A stretch of DNA of 30,147 bases from IMG/VR virus record IMGVR_UViG_3300042090_002940, positions 1 through 30,147 of that record; one strand, written 5' to 3'. Both the position numbers and the translations under genes were made by a program. Below, in pieces: positions 1-6,764 of the stretch. The stretch is from a virus. Below the pieces are notes generated by a model. That model did not search any database, had not been told where the DNA came from, and saw only the letters and a program-made list of their open reading frames with translations. Each line of letters opens with the position of its first letter. The first letter of the stretch is position 1.

Positions 1-347
1 CCAAGCTATCTGAAAACACTCGAATATTCTCAGCGCTGGGGCATCGAGCCGATGTTCTCCGACTTCAAGTCGCGGGGCTTCGGCCTCGCCCAAACTCAAA
101 TCCGCTATCCCCTGCGCCTGGGCCGTTTGATCCTCATCATGGCCCTCGCACTCTATTGGGCCGTCTCCGCTGGCATGCTCCACGTCTTGGAAAATCCACT
201 CCCCGCTGAAAAAAAGATCCGAAAAAGCAGAGGCAAAACGTCCGACGCAGTCGGCTCTCCTGGTTCACCCGTGGCCTGCGCTACATCAACAGGTTGCTGA
301 CAAAAGGCCTGCCGTTGCCGAAACTGTGGAGCGTGATGATAAACTGA
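1..347 (+). CDS. IS4-family transposase, C-terminal part, read through a -1 frameshift
   Basis: The frame is open from base 1, so the N-terminus lies outside the window. Its start carries the IS4 YREK signature in exact spacing, Y-(2)-R-(3)-E-(6)-K, in YSQRWGIEPMFSDFK; the E is the third acid of the DDE catalytic triad that cuts and joins DNA. The following hydrophobic stretch (LRLGRLILIMALALYWAVS) is also typical. Reading frame 1 stops at 300 with an unnatural tail, while frame 3 from about 216 to 347 encodes a proper IS4-like end (SWFTRGLRYINRLL, then LPLPKLWSVMIN). The switch can occur at the A-run 209-215. It is either a sequence-level indel making a pseudogene or a -1 ribosomal shift. 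Family assignment is firm; intact function is uncertain. Confidence 0.85.
210..216 (+). other. Candidate -1 slippery heptamer A AAA AAG in the transposase
   Basis: In the transposase frame the sequence reads GCTGA A AAA AAG ATC. This matches the X XXY YYZ rule for -1 ribosomal slippage, and a slip here joins frame 1 exactly to frame 3, which holds the missing C-terminus ending at 347. Slippery A-runs are known in several IS families, but in IS4 elements a frameshift near the C-terminus is not usual, so a simple homopolymer indel is an equal alternative. Confidence 0.45.
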
Positions 348-442
348 TAGGTTCCAAGACGGTTGGGTAGGATGGGTCGTTATAGCCGGATCATTTGAAC
401 TAATAACGGAGTAATATCGCCCCAAGCAATGCATTTTATGAG

Positions 443-853
443 GTGACTGCGGCTGAGGCCGGGAAGATGCCTGCGAAGCTTGCCGGTGAATTCCTTGCGT
501 CGAGAGGGATAAGCGACCCTTCAATTCGGCAGCAGCTCATTGATGGCGGGTTGCGAACGGATCTGCTCGACCCGGATACAACGTCTGCAACGTTACCGAG
601 GTTTATCGACGCGCCAGGGTTTGGTGCCGACGGCGCTGCTCTCGAAACTGAGACGGCACTGGAATCACCGGCCAAGACCTCGCCACCCGCCGTCCCCTCG
701 TCCGCCGGCATCGTGCGCAGCGAAGCAGCGCCGGATCCCCAGCCCGCCGTGGCGCCGGAACCCCGCAGCATGCCGTCGCTGAGGGCGCTCTTCGGCGGTC
801 GCCGGGGTCATATGCGTAATTCGCGGGCACTCGTCCGCGGCCTGCCGAGATGA
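443..853 (+). CDS. Hypothetical protein, possibly the remnant of a gene disrupted at the IS4 side
   Basis: Not recognised. The frame is open from 407, just after the IS4 transposase, to 853. GTG at 443 is the first plausible start but has no clear ribosome binding site; ATG at 467 is an alternative. The first 70 residues look globular (KLAGEFLASRGISDPSIRQQ), followed by a Pro/Ala/Ser-rich linker and a short basic C-terminus (LRALFGGRRGHMRN). The lack of a good start and the direct contact with the insertion sequence suggest that an original 5' part was lost. It lies upstream of the portal gene, where terminase genes are expected, but nothing in the sequence identifies it as terminase. Confidence 0.4.
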   Translation: MTAAEAGKMPAKLAGEFLASRGISDPSIRQQLIDGGLRTDLLDPDTTSATLPRFIDAPGFGADGAALETETALESPAKTSPPAVPSSAGIVRSEAAPDPQPAVAPEPRSMPSLRALFGGRRGHMRNSRALVRGLPR

Positions 854-886
854 GCACATATAGAGAATTATAATGGAACATTTTTC

Positions 887-920
887 TTGACTTTCGGCCC
901 CGGCTGTGGCATGGTGTTCT
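887..920 (+). promoter_or_regulatory. Possible promoter of the head operon
   Basis: TTGACT at 887-892 is a good -35 hexamer and is preceded by an AT-rich stretch (860-886) that could act as an UP element. A weak -10 (CATGGT at 910-915) lies 17 bases downstream. This is the only AT-rich gap in front of the long plus-strand run that begins with the portal gene. The leader to the portal start would be about 220 bases. Confidence 0.3.
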
Positions 921-994
921 CGTAATCTTGAGAATTCCGCCCGCATTGAAGCTCCCGCCCGAACCTGTCGCGGCGGGCTTTGTCGTTTTGGGCA

Positions 995-1014
995 TGTCGA
1001 AGCAATCTTCGACA
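995..1014. repeat. Perfect 8-bp stem-loop in the portal leader, REP-like
   Basis: TGTCGAAG and CTTCGACA form a perfect stem around the loop CAAT. A second, weaker hairpin (CCCGCC at 954-959 with GGCGGG at 972-977, followed by a T-rich CTTTGTCGTTTT) lies just before it. On the minus strand the motif reads CGAAGATTGCTTCG, which resembles short palindromic intergenic repeats of proteobacteria. Together they could act as a leader attenuator or be a repeat remnant. Confidence 0.4.
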
Positions 1015-1146
1015 CCGGCGACCTCTAAGCCATCCCGCTGCCGTTTCTCGATCCGCCGAAACGGCCCTCCGGTGCCCTTGCGCGCCGATGGCGGTACCGC
1101 GGCCGCGTCTGCCGCATATCCGATGCTCCAACCTGTCGAGGCCCGC

Positions 1147-2595
1147 ATGAGAATCGACCTCTTCGAGCGCCATCCCAAGGACAAGGATCTGCCCGAGCGG
1201 GCCTGGCGGCTGGATCTCCTGGGCCGGGTCCTGGACGGCTCGCTCTACGACATACTCGACTATGCCTTTGCCCAGGAGACGAAGGGGCCGAACGGGCTCG
1301 GCGGCGAATATGTTCCCGTGCGCGACCGGCGGCCCTGCATTCGCTATCCGCTGCCGCGGATCGTCGTCGACGATTCGGTGAGCCTGCTGTTCAGCGAGGC
1401 GCATTTCCCGCTGGTGCAATGCCCTGATCCTGACGCCGCGCAGGCGCTGCGCGAGCTGATCCGCGAGAGCGGCCTCAACAGCGTCATGATCGACGCCGCG
1501 ACGCGCGGCAGCGTCGGCTCGGTGGCGCTGAAGCTCCTGATCACGCGCTCCGGCCGAGCCCATGTCGAGGTCATGCCGACCCGTTTCCTTACGCCCGAAT
1601 GGGACCCGGAGGAGCCGAGCGAGCTCCTGCGCGTCACCGAGCGCTACAAGGTGTCCGGCCGCGATCTGGCGCGCAACGGCTATCGCATCGCGGACGAAGC
1701 CGCCTTCTATTGGTTTCAACGCGTCTGGGACCAGGAAGCCGAGGCCTGGTTCCAGCCCTGGCCGGTCGAGGGCACCGGCGCCGATTGCGTGCCGCAGATC
1801 GATGAGGCGCCGGGCCGGACGACACGCCACGGGCTGGGCTTCGTGCCCATCGTCTGGATCCGGAACCTGCCGGGCGGCGACGAGATCGATGGCGCCTGCA
1901 CCTTCGAGCAGGCGATCGAAACTTCGATCGAGATCGACTACCAGCTGAGCCAGGCGGCGCGCGGGCTTCGGTACTCGTCGGACCCGACCTTGCTGATCAA
2001 GGAACCGGCCGGCGTCGAAGGCGGCCCGATCGTCAAGAGCGCCGGCAAGGCGCTGGTCGTGGCGGAAGGCGGCGACGCCAAGCTCCTGGAGATCGACGGT
2101 TCGGCCGCCGGCGCCGTCATCGACTTCGTCCGGGCGCTGCGAGAGCTGGCGCTCGAGGCCATCCATGGCAATCGCGCCAATGCCGATCGGGTCTCCGCCG
2201 CCCAGTCGGGGCGGGCGCTCGAACTGCTCTATCAGGCCGTGATCTGGCTCGCCGACCGGCTGCGGATTTCCTACGGCGAATACGGCTTGCTCACGCTCCT
2301 CGGACTGATCGTCAAGGCGTCGCGGACGCGCCCCTTGCGCATCGGCGGACGAGCCGAATTCCGCTTTCCGGCCGATCTGCCGCTGTCGCTGAAATGGCCG
2401 CCGTTTATCGAGCCCAGCGAGCAGGACCGGCTGGTCGCCGCCCAAGGATTGCTGGCGCTGATCGATGCGCAGATCATCTCGCGCCGGACCGCAACGCAGC
2501 ATGTCGCGGCCGCCCTCGACATCGACGACATACCGGCCGAACAGGCGGAGATCGCCCGCGAGGCCGCGCCGCGGGCGGCGCCGGCCGCCGCCTGA
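1147..2595 (+). CDS. Phage portal protein (SPP1 gp6-like)
   Basis: This 482-residue protein is the likely portal, the dodecameric ring at one capsid vertex through which DNA is packaged and to which the neck attaches. The N-terminal region with LPRIVVDDSVSLLF, the central VMPTRFLTPEWDPEEP block and the long helical C-terminal half fit SPP1 gp6-type portals in length and layout, and the scaffold and capsid genes follow. I chose ATG 1147 because TCGAGG lies six bases upstream and because the residues before it, in an open frame reaching 928, look non-coding. ATG 994 is an alternative without a binding site. The last 20 residues are Ala-rich. Portal identity rests on context plus overall resemblance, since portals are poorly conserved. 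Confidence 0.8.
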   Translation: MRIDLFERHPKDKDLPERAWRLDLLGRVLDGSLYDILDYAFAQETKGPNGLGGEYVPVRDRRPCIRYPLPRIVVDDSVSLLFSEAHFPLVQCPDPDAAQALRELIRESGLNSVMIDAATRGSVGSVALKLLITRSGRAHVEVMPTRFLTPEWDPEEPSELLRVTERYKVSGRDLARNGYRIADEAAFYWFQRVWDQEAEAWFQPWPVEGTGADCVPQIDEAPGRTTRHGLGFVPIVWIRNLPGGDEIDGACTFEQAIETSIEIDYQLSQAARGLRYSSDPTLLIKEPAGVEGGPIVKSAGKALVVAEGGDAKLLEIDGSAAGAVIDFVRALRELALEAIHGNRANADRVSAAQSGRALELLYQAVIWLADRLRISYGEYGLLTLLGLIVKASRTRPLRIGGRAEFRFPADLPLSLKWPPFIEPSEQDRLVAAQGLLALIDAQIISRRTATQHVAAALDIDDIPAEQAEIAREAAPRAAPAAA

Positions 2596-2674
2596 TCGTC
2601 CGGGCCGGCCCTCCCGATAAACCTGCCCGCGCTCGGGCATCGGGACCGATCCTCTGTTCGCATAGGGAGATACA

Positions 2675-3187
2675 ATGACTCCACCCCCCTTCCAGCCGCC
2701 GGAAGGCGGCGAGGGCGCCGTGCCGCCGGCGCTTGCCCCCGACGATGCCGGCGGGTTGCTCGAACGGCTCGTCGGACAGCTCGACCAACGCGACGCCCGG
2801 CTCATGGAGGTGCTGCGCGGCGAAATGGCGGCGTCGATCGAAACGCGGATGAAGGATCGCGGTGGCCCGGCCGAAGGCGTGCGCAATCAGGCGCTGGCTC
2901 TGGCGCTGCGGCTCGCGGCCGAAGAGGCCGGGGCGCATGATGTCGAGATCGTGGATCGGCTGGTCGATCGCCATGGCGTCGTCGTCGACGAGGCCGGCGC
3001 CGTCACCGGCATTCGAGAGGCGGTCGAGCGGCTGAAATCGGCCAAGCCCTTTCTGTTCGGTCGACGGCGCCCGACCGGCGGCACGGCCAAGGCGCCGAAA
3101 CCGGGCGAGGTCAGAACCCGCTCCGCCCGGGATCTCACGCCAGCGGAGTGGCAAGCCGAAAAGCGCCGGCTCGGCGTCCGCGGCTGA
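2675..3187 (+). CDS. Capsid scaffolding / assembly protein
   Basis: This 170-residue acidic, helical protein sits between portal and major capsid genes, the usual place of the scaffold that templates procapsid assembly and is then removed. Residues 1-25 are Pro/Gly-rich; residues 28-115 are charged and predicted helical (LLERLVGQLDQRDARLMEVL). The motif AVERLKSAKPFLFG near residue 120 is typical of GP20-type scaffolds, and the basic C-terminus (LTPAEWQAEKRRLGVRG) would fit the capsid-binding helix-turn-helix of scaffold proteins. The start at 2675 is supported by AGGGAGA eight bases upstream. Confidence 0.75.
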   Translation: MTPPPFQPPEGGEGAVPPALAPDDAGGLLERLVGQLDQRDARLMEVLRGEMAASIETRMKDRGGPAEGVRNQALALALRLAAEEAGAHDVEIVDRLVDRHGVVVDEAGAVTGIREAVERLKSAKPFLFGRRRPTGGTAKAPKPGEVRTRSARDLTPAEWQAEKRRLGVRG

Positions 3188-3296
3188 AGCCCGCCTATCG
3201 CCGGCAAAGCCGAATCCCGCAACGCCCGCACCCCCGGCCTTGGGCAAGCCGCTCGCCGCGCCGTGACGATTCCGGCCCCCGCATCAGGAGAACCCG

Positions 3297-4619
3297 ATGG
3301 GTATCGACGCCTTTCCGGCTGCGCTGCAGCCGATCATTCAGCAGAACTATCTGGAGCGCGCCTTCCAGGAGGCGCTGCAATCGGAGTTGGGATATCGCGA
3401 TGTGGCCGATCGGGAACTTTTCTCGGCCCGCATCGGCGAGACCCTGACCAAAACGAGGCGCGGCCTCAAGGCGCCGGTGACGACGCCGCTCAACCCTGCG
3501 ACCAACACCAATCTCGACAACGGCCTCAACCCGACGACCTGGACGGTCGAGCAATATACGATCACGCTCGGCCTCTATAGTGACTCGATCGACCTCAACA
3601 TGGTGACCGACCGGGTCGGCATCGCCGGGCAGTTCATCGAGAACGCCAAGGTGAACGGCGTGCAGGCGGCGCAATCGCTCGACCGCCTGGCCCGAAACGC
3701 GCTGTTCACCGGCTATTTCGGCGGCAATACCCGGATCCGCGTGACCTTGGGCGCGGCCGGGACGACGGTCTCGGTCGATGACATCCGGGGCTTTCTCAAT
3801 GCGCCGGTGAACGGCGTCATGATCCCGGTCTCGGCGTCCAATACGCTGACGGTTACCGTCGGCGCCGATGTCTACACGCTGATCGGCGCCGCGGCGGACA
3901 CGACCAATGTCTCAACGGCGCCGAACGGCATTTCCGGAACGCTGACCTTCTCCACCAGCGTCACGGTGGCGGACGGCTCAGCTGGCAATACGGTGCAGGC
4001 GGCGAATGCCAGCGCCATCGTGCGGCCGAACGGCCGGGCCAATACTGCGCTGCTGCAGGCGACCGACATGATGACCATGTCGAACGTGCTGGACGCGGTC
4101 GCGACGCTGCGCTCGAACAACGTGCCCACCATCGGCGGCGCCTATAATTGCTATGTCGATCCGGTATCGGGCCGGCAATTGTTCGCCGATCCGGATTTCA
4201 AGCAATTGTTTCAGGGTGCCCGCGACACCAACGAGGTGTTCAAGAAGGCGATGGTGAACGATTTCCTGGGCGTGCGCTTCGTGCCGACCACGGAAGCCTT
4301 TCTGCAGCCCCACCCGACGCTGGCCGGGGTCAAGGTCCGCCGACCGATCGTGTGCGGGCAGGGCGCGCTGGTCGAGGGTGATTTCGAAGGCATGGCGGCC
4401 GACGACGTCCGCCCGGCCGATTGCCTGATCGAGCTGATCGACGGCATCGCGATGGTGACGCGCGAGCCGCTCGACCGGCTGCAGCAGATCATCGCGCAGT
4501 CCTGGTACTGGATCGGCGGGTTCACTGTCCCGACGGACGTCACGACCAATACCAACATCATCCCAACGGCGACCAACTCCGCCTATAAGCGCGCAGTGAT
4601 TATCGAGCATATCGGCTGA
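3297..4619 (+). CDS. Major capsid protein
   Basis: This 440-residue protein is the best candidate for the shell protein of the head. It follows the scaffold gene with a strong binding site (AGGAG, 3286-3290). Residues 1-60 are helical, followed by an extended loop region with TPLNPATNTNLDNGLNPTTW and a beta segment (QYTITLGLYSDSIDL), then a spine-helix-like stretch (IAGQFIENAKVNGVQAAQSL), as in HK97-fold capsids of the P22/N4-gp56 type. Residues of about 150-245 form a Thr/Val/Ala-rich beta insertion (TLTVTVGADVYTL), which may be a surface domain. The C-terminal half (ALVEGDFEGM, REPLDRLQQIIAQSWYWIGGF) resembles the capsid core. No maturation protease gene is seen nearby. Confidence 0.85.
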   Translation: MGIDAFPAALQPIIQQNYLERAFQEALQSELGYRDVADRELFSARIGETLTKTRRGLKAPVTTPLNPATNTNLDNGLNPTTWTVEQYTITLGLYSDSIDLNMVTDRVGIAGQFIENAKVNGVQAAQSLDRLARNALFTGYFGGNTRIRVTLGAAGTTVSVDDIRGFLNAPVNGVMIPVSASNTLTVTVGADVYTLIGAAADTTNVSTAPNGISGTLTFSTSVTVADGSAGNTVQAANASAIVRPNGRANTALLQATDMMTMSNVLDAVATLRSNNVPTIGGAYNCYVDPVSGRQLFADPDFKQLFQGARDTNEVFKKAMVNDFLGVRFVPTTEAFLQPHPTLAGVKVRRPIVCGQGALVEGDFEGMAADDVRPADCLIELIDGIAMVTREPLDRLQQIIAQSWYWIGGFTVPTDVTTNTNIIPTATNSAYKRAVIIEHIG

Positions 4620-4638
4620 AACGCGCCAATTCCCCAAA

Positions 4639-4662
4639 CCCTCGCCCGGTTGCGGGCGAGGG
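4639..4662. terminator. Perfect hairpin after the capsid gene, likely attenuator
   Basis: CCCTCGCCCG, loop GTTG, CGGGCGAGGG: a perfect 10-bp stem twenty bases after the capsid stop codon. The following CCGTACTCTTTCT has only short T-runs, so it would be a partial terminator or an mRNA-stabilising element that keeps capsid expression above that of the next gene. The palindrome also resembles common intergenic repeats of high-GC proteobacteria. Confidence 0.5.
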
Positions 4663-4689
4663 CCGTACTCTTTCTCGGAGCAGCCGCAG

Positions 4690-5079
4690 ATGAGCGATGT
4701 ACACGTCAGTTATGGCCCGGCGCCGATCGAGACGCCGAGCCAAGCCTTGGTCAAGGACGCCAACCGGATCGTCACGGCGACCGATGCGCGCGGGCGCAAA
4801 CTCGGCATTCGGAACATGGCGAATTCGCTGGCCCGGTTCCGGCTGGTGCGCGTGCTGGGTGCCGATGCCTATAATCAGGAGGCGATGGCGCAGGCGCTGC
4901 TCTTCAGTTCGGTGGTTTCGGTGAATGATGATCCGGTGCCGTTTCCGAGGACCGAATTGCAGCTCGAAGCGCTGATCGACCGGCTGGGATTCGATGGGCT
5001 GCGGACGGTCCAGAAGGTGCAAACCGAGGAATTCGGCTGCGGCGCCGGCGGCGACACGGTGGACCACGCAAAAAACTAG
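4690..5079 (+). CDS. Tail assembly chaperone, zero-frame product (lambda gpG-like)
   Basis: This 129-residue protein has the usual chaperone pattern: DARGRKLGIRNMANSLARFRL near residue 40, an Asn in ADAYNQEAM, then FSSVVSVNDDPVPFPRTELQLEALIDRLG, which matches the conserved core of tail-assembly chaperones. Such proteins bind the tape measure and recruit tube subunits during tail assembly and are absent from the mature virion. The stop codon TAG at 5077-5079 directly follows the slippery heptamer A AAA AAC, so a fraction of ribosomes should continue into the downstream frame. Start at 4690 has CGGAG twelve bases upstream. Its position beside the capsid gene, about 5.5 kb before the tail tube gene, is unusual, since it normally lies between tube and tape measure. 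Confidence 0.85.
   Translation: MSDVHVSYGPAPIETPSQALVKDANRIVTATDARGRKLGIRNMANSLARFRLVRVLGADAYNQEAMAQALLFSSVVSVNDDPVPFPRTELQLEALIDRLGFDGLRTVQKVQTEEFGCGAGGDTVDHAKN
5070..5076 (+). other. Programmed -1 frameshift site A AAA AAC
   Basis: In the chaperone frame the end reads GCA AAA AAC TAG, giving the canonical heptamer A AAA AAC immediately before the stop codon. A -1 slip places the ribosome at CTA (5076) in an open frame to 5240. Frameshifting at the G/GT junction is conserved in lambda-like and many contractile tails. Confidence 0.85.
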
Positions 5080-5240
5080 TTCGGGACGACGAGCTGCGCT
5101 GGCGGCTGTGGCTCGTCCATAAGCATGTCCCGTTCGATGTCGCCTTCAGCCTGACGCCGGCCCAGCGTCTTGCCTTCGTCGTGATCCTGGGCCAGTGCGA
5201 GGGCCGCCGGTTCGACTGGAGCCGCCTCGACTGGCAATAG
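5076..5240 (+). CDS. Frameshift extension of the tail assembly chaperone (T part of GT)
   Basis: Read after the -1 slip, this frame adds 54 residues to give a fusion of about 183 residues spanning 4690-5240. The extension begins LVRDDELRWRLWLVHKH and continues with FDVAFSLTPAQRLAFVVILG and a closing FDWSRLDWQ, which resembles the T extension of other chaperones (hydrophobic core, then a Phe-Asp-Trp end). It has no convincing start codon or ribosome binding site of its own, which supports production only by frameshifting. In lambda the T part contacts the tail tube protein while the G part contacts the tape measure; the same division is inferred here. Confidence 0.75.
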   Translation, partial: LVRDDELRWRLWLVHKHVPFDVAFSLTPAQRLAFVVILGQCEGRRFDWSRLDWQ

Positions 5241-5616
5241 GCGCGCGAGCGCGGGCGTCTCGGGCGGCCGCTTTCTTTCATTCAACGAGCTTGACCGCTT
5301 CCCCGCCTCGCATCGCGGGAAAGCGGCGGTTCCATTTCTCCGCAGAGCCGTTCCCGGATATGATCCAAGGTGGCATCGTTTCGACTTGTTTTGTTTCCGG
5401 CGTATCGATGTACCGCAGTGCCGTTCCGGTCGGTCGGATTGGGACGAGACGCCCCGATGAACTCAATGCCCTGAACCTCTGCACCCAGCTTCAAGGCCCC
5501 GCCTTCGCGTTCTATCCCCGATCGTCTGCCTTTGATCGTGTACGACGGCTCGCTGACCGATCGGGGCGGGCGCCGCCCTGTGCGGCTTTACCGATTTCTC
5601 CGAGGAGTATCCGATC
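5241..5616. other. 376-bp gap with no confident gene
   Basis: This gap is long for a tightly packed head operon. It has fewer G and C bases than its neighbours in places (5371-5410 holds a T-rich stretch). CCCCGATCG at 5516-5524 and CGATCGGGG at 5558-5566 form a 9-bp inverted repeat. On the minus strand a 70-codon frame (5282-5494, TTG start) reads like soluble protein in part (IEFIGASRPNPTDRNG), but its start is poor and it opposes every neighbour. A removed or decayed gene is a reasonable explanation. Confidence 0.35.
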
Positions 5617-5940
5617 ATGCCGGCGACCCAGCCGTTTCAGGAAGAATATACGCTTGCCGTCGCGGCGAGCACGTCCGCCGCCAGCACCGCCTTGCCTGCC
5701 GGCGCGGTGACGGCATCGCCGCTCGCGGCCTACGCCGGCGACGCGTTGCTGGTCTTCAATGCGAGCTCCGCCGTCGCCCATGTCTCGGTCAACGGCACGG
5801 CGACCGCTACCAACCTGCCGATCCCGGCCGGAGGCTCCCGCCTGCTCACAATCGGGCCGATGGCGCTGACGGCGTCGGTCGTTCTCGATAGCGGCTCGGG
5901 CACGGTCTATCTGAGCCGCGGCACCGGCCATACCTATTGA
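5617..5940 (+). CDS. Small beta-rich phage protein, possible head decoration
   Basis: This 107-residue protein is rich in Ala, Val, Thr and Ser and predicted all-beta, with alternating strands such as ALLVFNASSAVAHVSVNG and TASVVLDSGSGTVYLSRG. There is no signal peptide or membrane segment. A good binding site (GAGGAG) lies nine bases before ATG 5617. It stands in the head-to-neck stretch after the capsid gene, so a capsid decoration or neck-associated role is plausible, but the sequence alone does not show one. Reading stops four bases before the next gene, so the two are co-translated. Confidence 0.7.
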   Translation: MPATQPFQEEYTLAVAASTSAASTALPAGAVTASPLAAYAGDALLVFNASSAVAHVSVNGTATATNLPIPAGGSRLLTIGPMALTASVVLDSGSGTVYLSRGTGHTY

Positions 5941-5944
5941 CGTC

Positions 5945-6367
5945 ATGGGCATCATCCGCGCGATCGCGCCGCCGCCGCGCTTCCGCCTGATCGCGGGGTC
6001 GGCGCGACGGCGCAAGCTCTCGTCTGTTGCGGGCAACGAAACCGGAGGCCTGGGCATGTATGCGGGCGAGGATTTCACGCCGAGCGGCGCCGGCGAGGTC
6101 GAACGCTACACCTTCGATTTCGCGAGTCTGCTCGCGGCCGGCGAAACCATCGCAGCGGCCACTTGGAGTGCGGCCGTCGACAGCGGCGCGGGCGACAACG
6201 CGGTTGCGTCGCGCCTCATCGGCACGGCCGCCGTCAACGGCGCCGCCGTGTCCCAACTGGCTGGAAACTTCCTGCCCGGCGTGACCTATCGGCTCTATGC
6301 CAATGCTGCGACCAGCGGTGGGCAAACCCTGACGCTGTGGTCGCGCGTCTACTGTCCGACCATCTGA
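5945..6367 (+). CDS. Phage structural protein, similar to Gp77-like fibre-tail adaptor proteins
   Basis: This 140-residue protein has a basic N-terminus (residues 1-30) followed by a beta-sandwich-like domain with the pattern DFASLLAAGETIAAATWSAA, a central SRLIGTAAVNGAAVSQL and a closing GVTYRLYANAATSGGQTLTL. This spacing (an FDF..L..GE.I..A.W opening and a T..GQTL strand) is seen in small Ig-like adaptor proteins of phage tails and fibres. It begins five bases after the previous gene; there is little room for a binding site, so translational coupling is likely. Family link is by pattern only. Confidence 0.65.
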   Translation: MGIIRAIAPPPRFRLIAGSARRRKLSSVAGNETGGLGMYAGEDFTPSGAGEVERYTFDFASLLAAGETIAAATWSAAVDSGAGDNAVASRLIGTAAVNGAAVSQLAGNFLPGVTYRLYANAATSGGQTLTLWSRVYCPTI

Positions 6368-6377
6368 GGGGGCGACC

Positions 6378-6764
6378 ATGTCCTTCAGCGATCAGGAGAA
6401 GACCGATATCCGCCGGTTCTGCGGCTATCCCGTCTTCGGCCAGAGTCCGAACCAGTTCGTCGATTACCGGTTTTTCCAAGCCTATGGCAATCTGGAGTAC
6501 AAGATGAACAATCTGCTGCCCTCGGAGGAAGCGGTCGTGCGGACGGTCTATCTCGCCCAACTTTACGGGCTCGAGACGGCGATCCCGGGCGCCGGTACGA
6601 ATCTCGATACCGACCAAGCCGCGGTCTGGACGCATAACCGCGACGAGGTGCGCGACCGCGCGGCGCTGTTCGACCTTTGGCGCGGCCGGCTGTGCCGTTT
6701 CCTCGGTGTCCCGCGCGGCGAGGGCTTGTGCCCCGTCGACAGCATGCGCGAGATCCTCGTCTGA
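6378..6764 (+). CDS. Phage head-tail joining protein (putative)
   Basis: This 128-residue protein is mostly helical, with DIRRFCGYPVFG at the N-terminus, a middle LPSEEAVVRTVYLAQLYGLE, and a C-terminal RDRAALFDLWRGRLCRFLGV. I do not recognise a named family, but small helical proteins at this place (after capsid, before sheath) usually form the head-completion or connector ring. The start at 6378 follows GGGGGCGACC; the end overlaps the next gene (TGA inside ATGA), which implies coupled translation. Confidence 0.65.
   Translation: MSFSDQEKTDIRRFCGYPVFGQSPNQFVDYRFFQAYGNLEYKMNNLLPSEEAVVRTVYLAQLYGLETAIPGAGTNLDTDQAAVWTHNRDEVRDRAALFDLWRGRLCRFLGVPRGEGLCPVDSMREILV

Noticed and set aside
868-2886. 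Long minus-strand open frame of 672 codons opposite the portal gene
   Set aside because: It is a mirror of high-GC codon use; Arg/Asp/Gln-rich composition without motifs, and the plus-strand frame is a clear phage gene.
5195-5710. Plus-strand open frame of 171 codons across the 5241-5616 gap
   Set aside because: It overlaps the frameshift extension and the 5617 gene out of frame and has a Pro/Arg-rich composition with no supported start.
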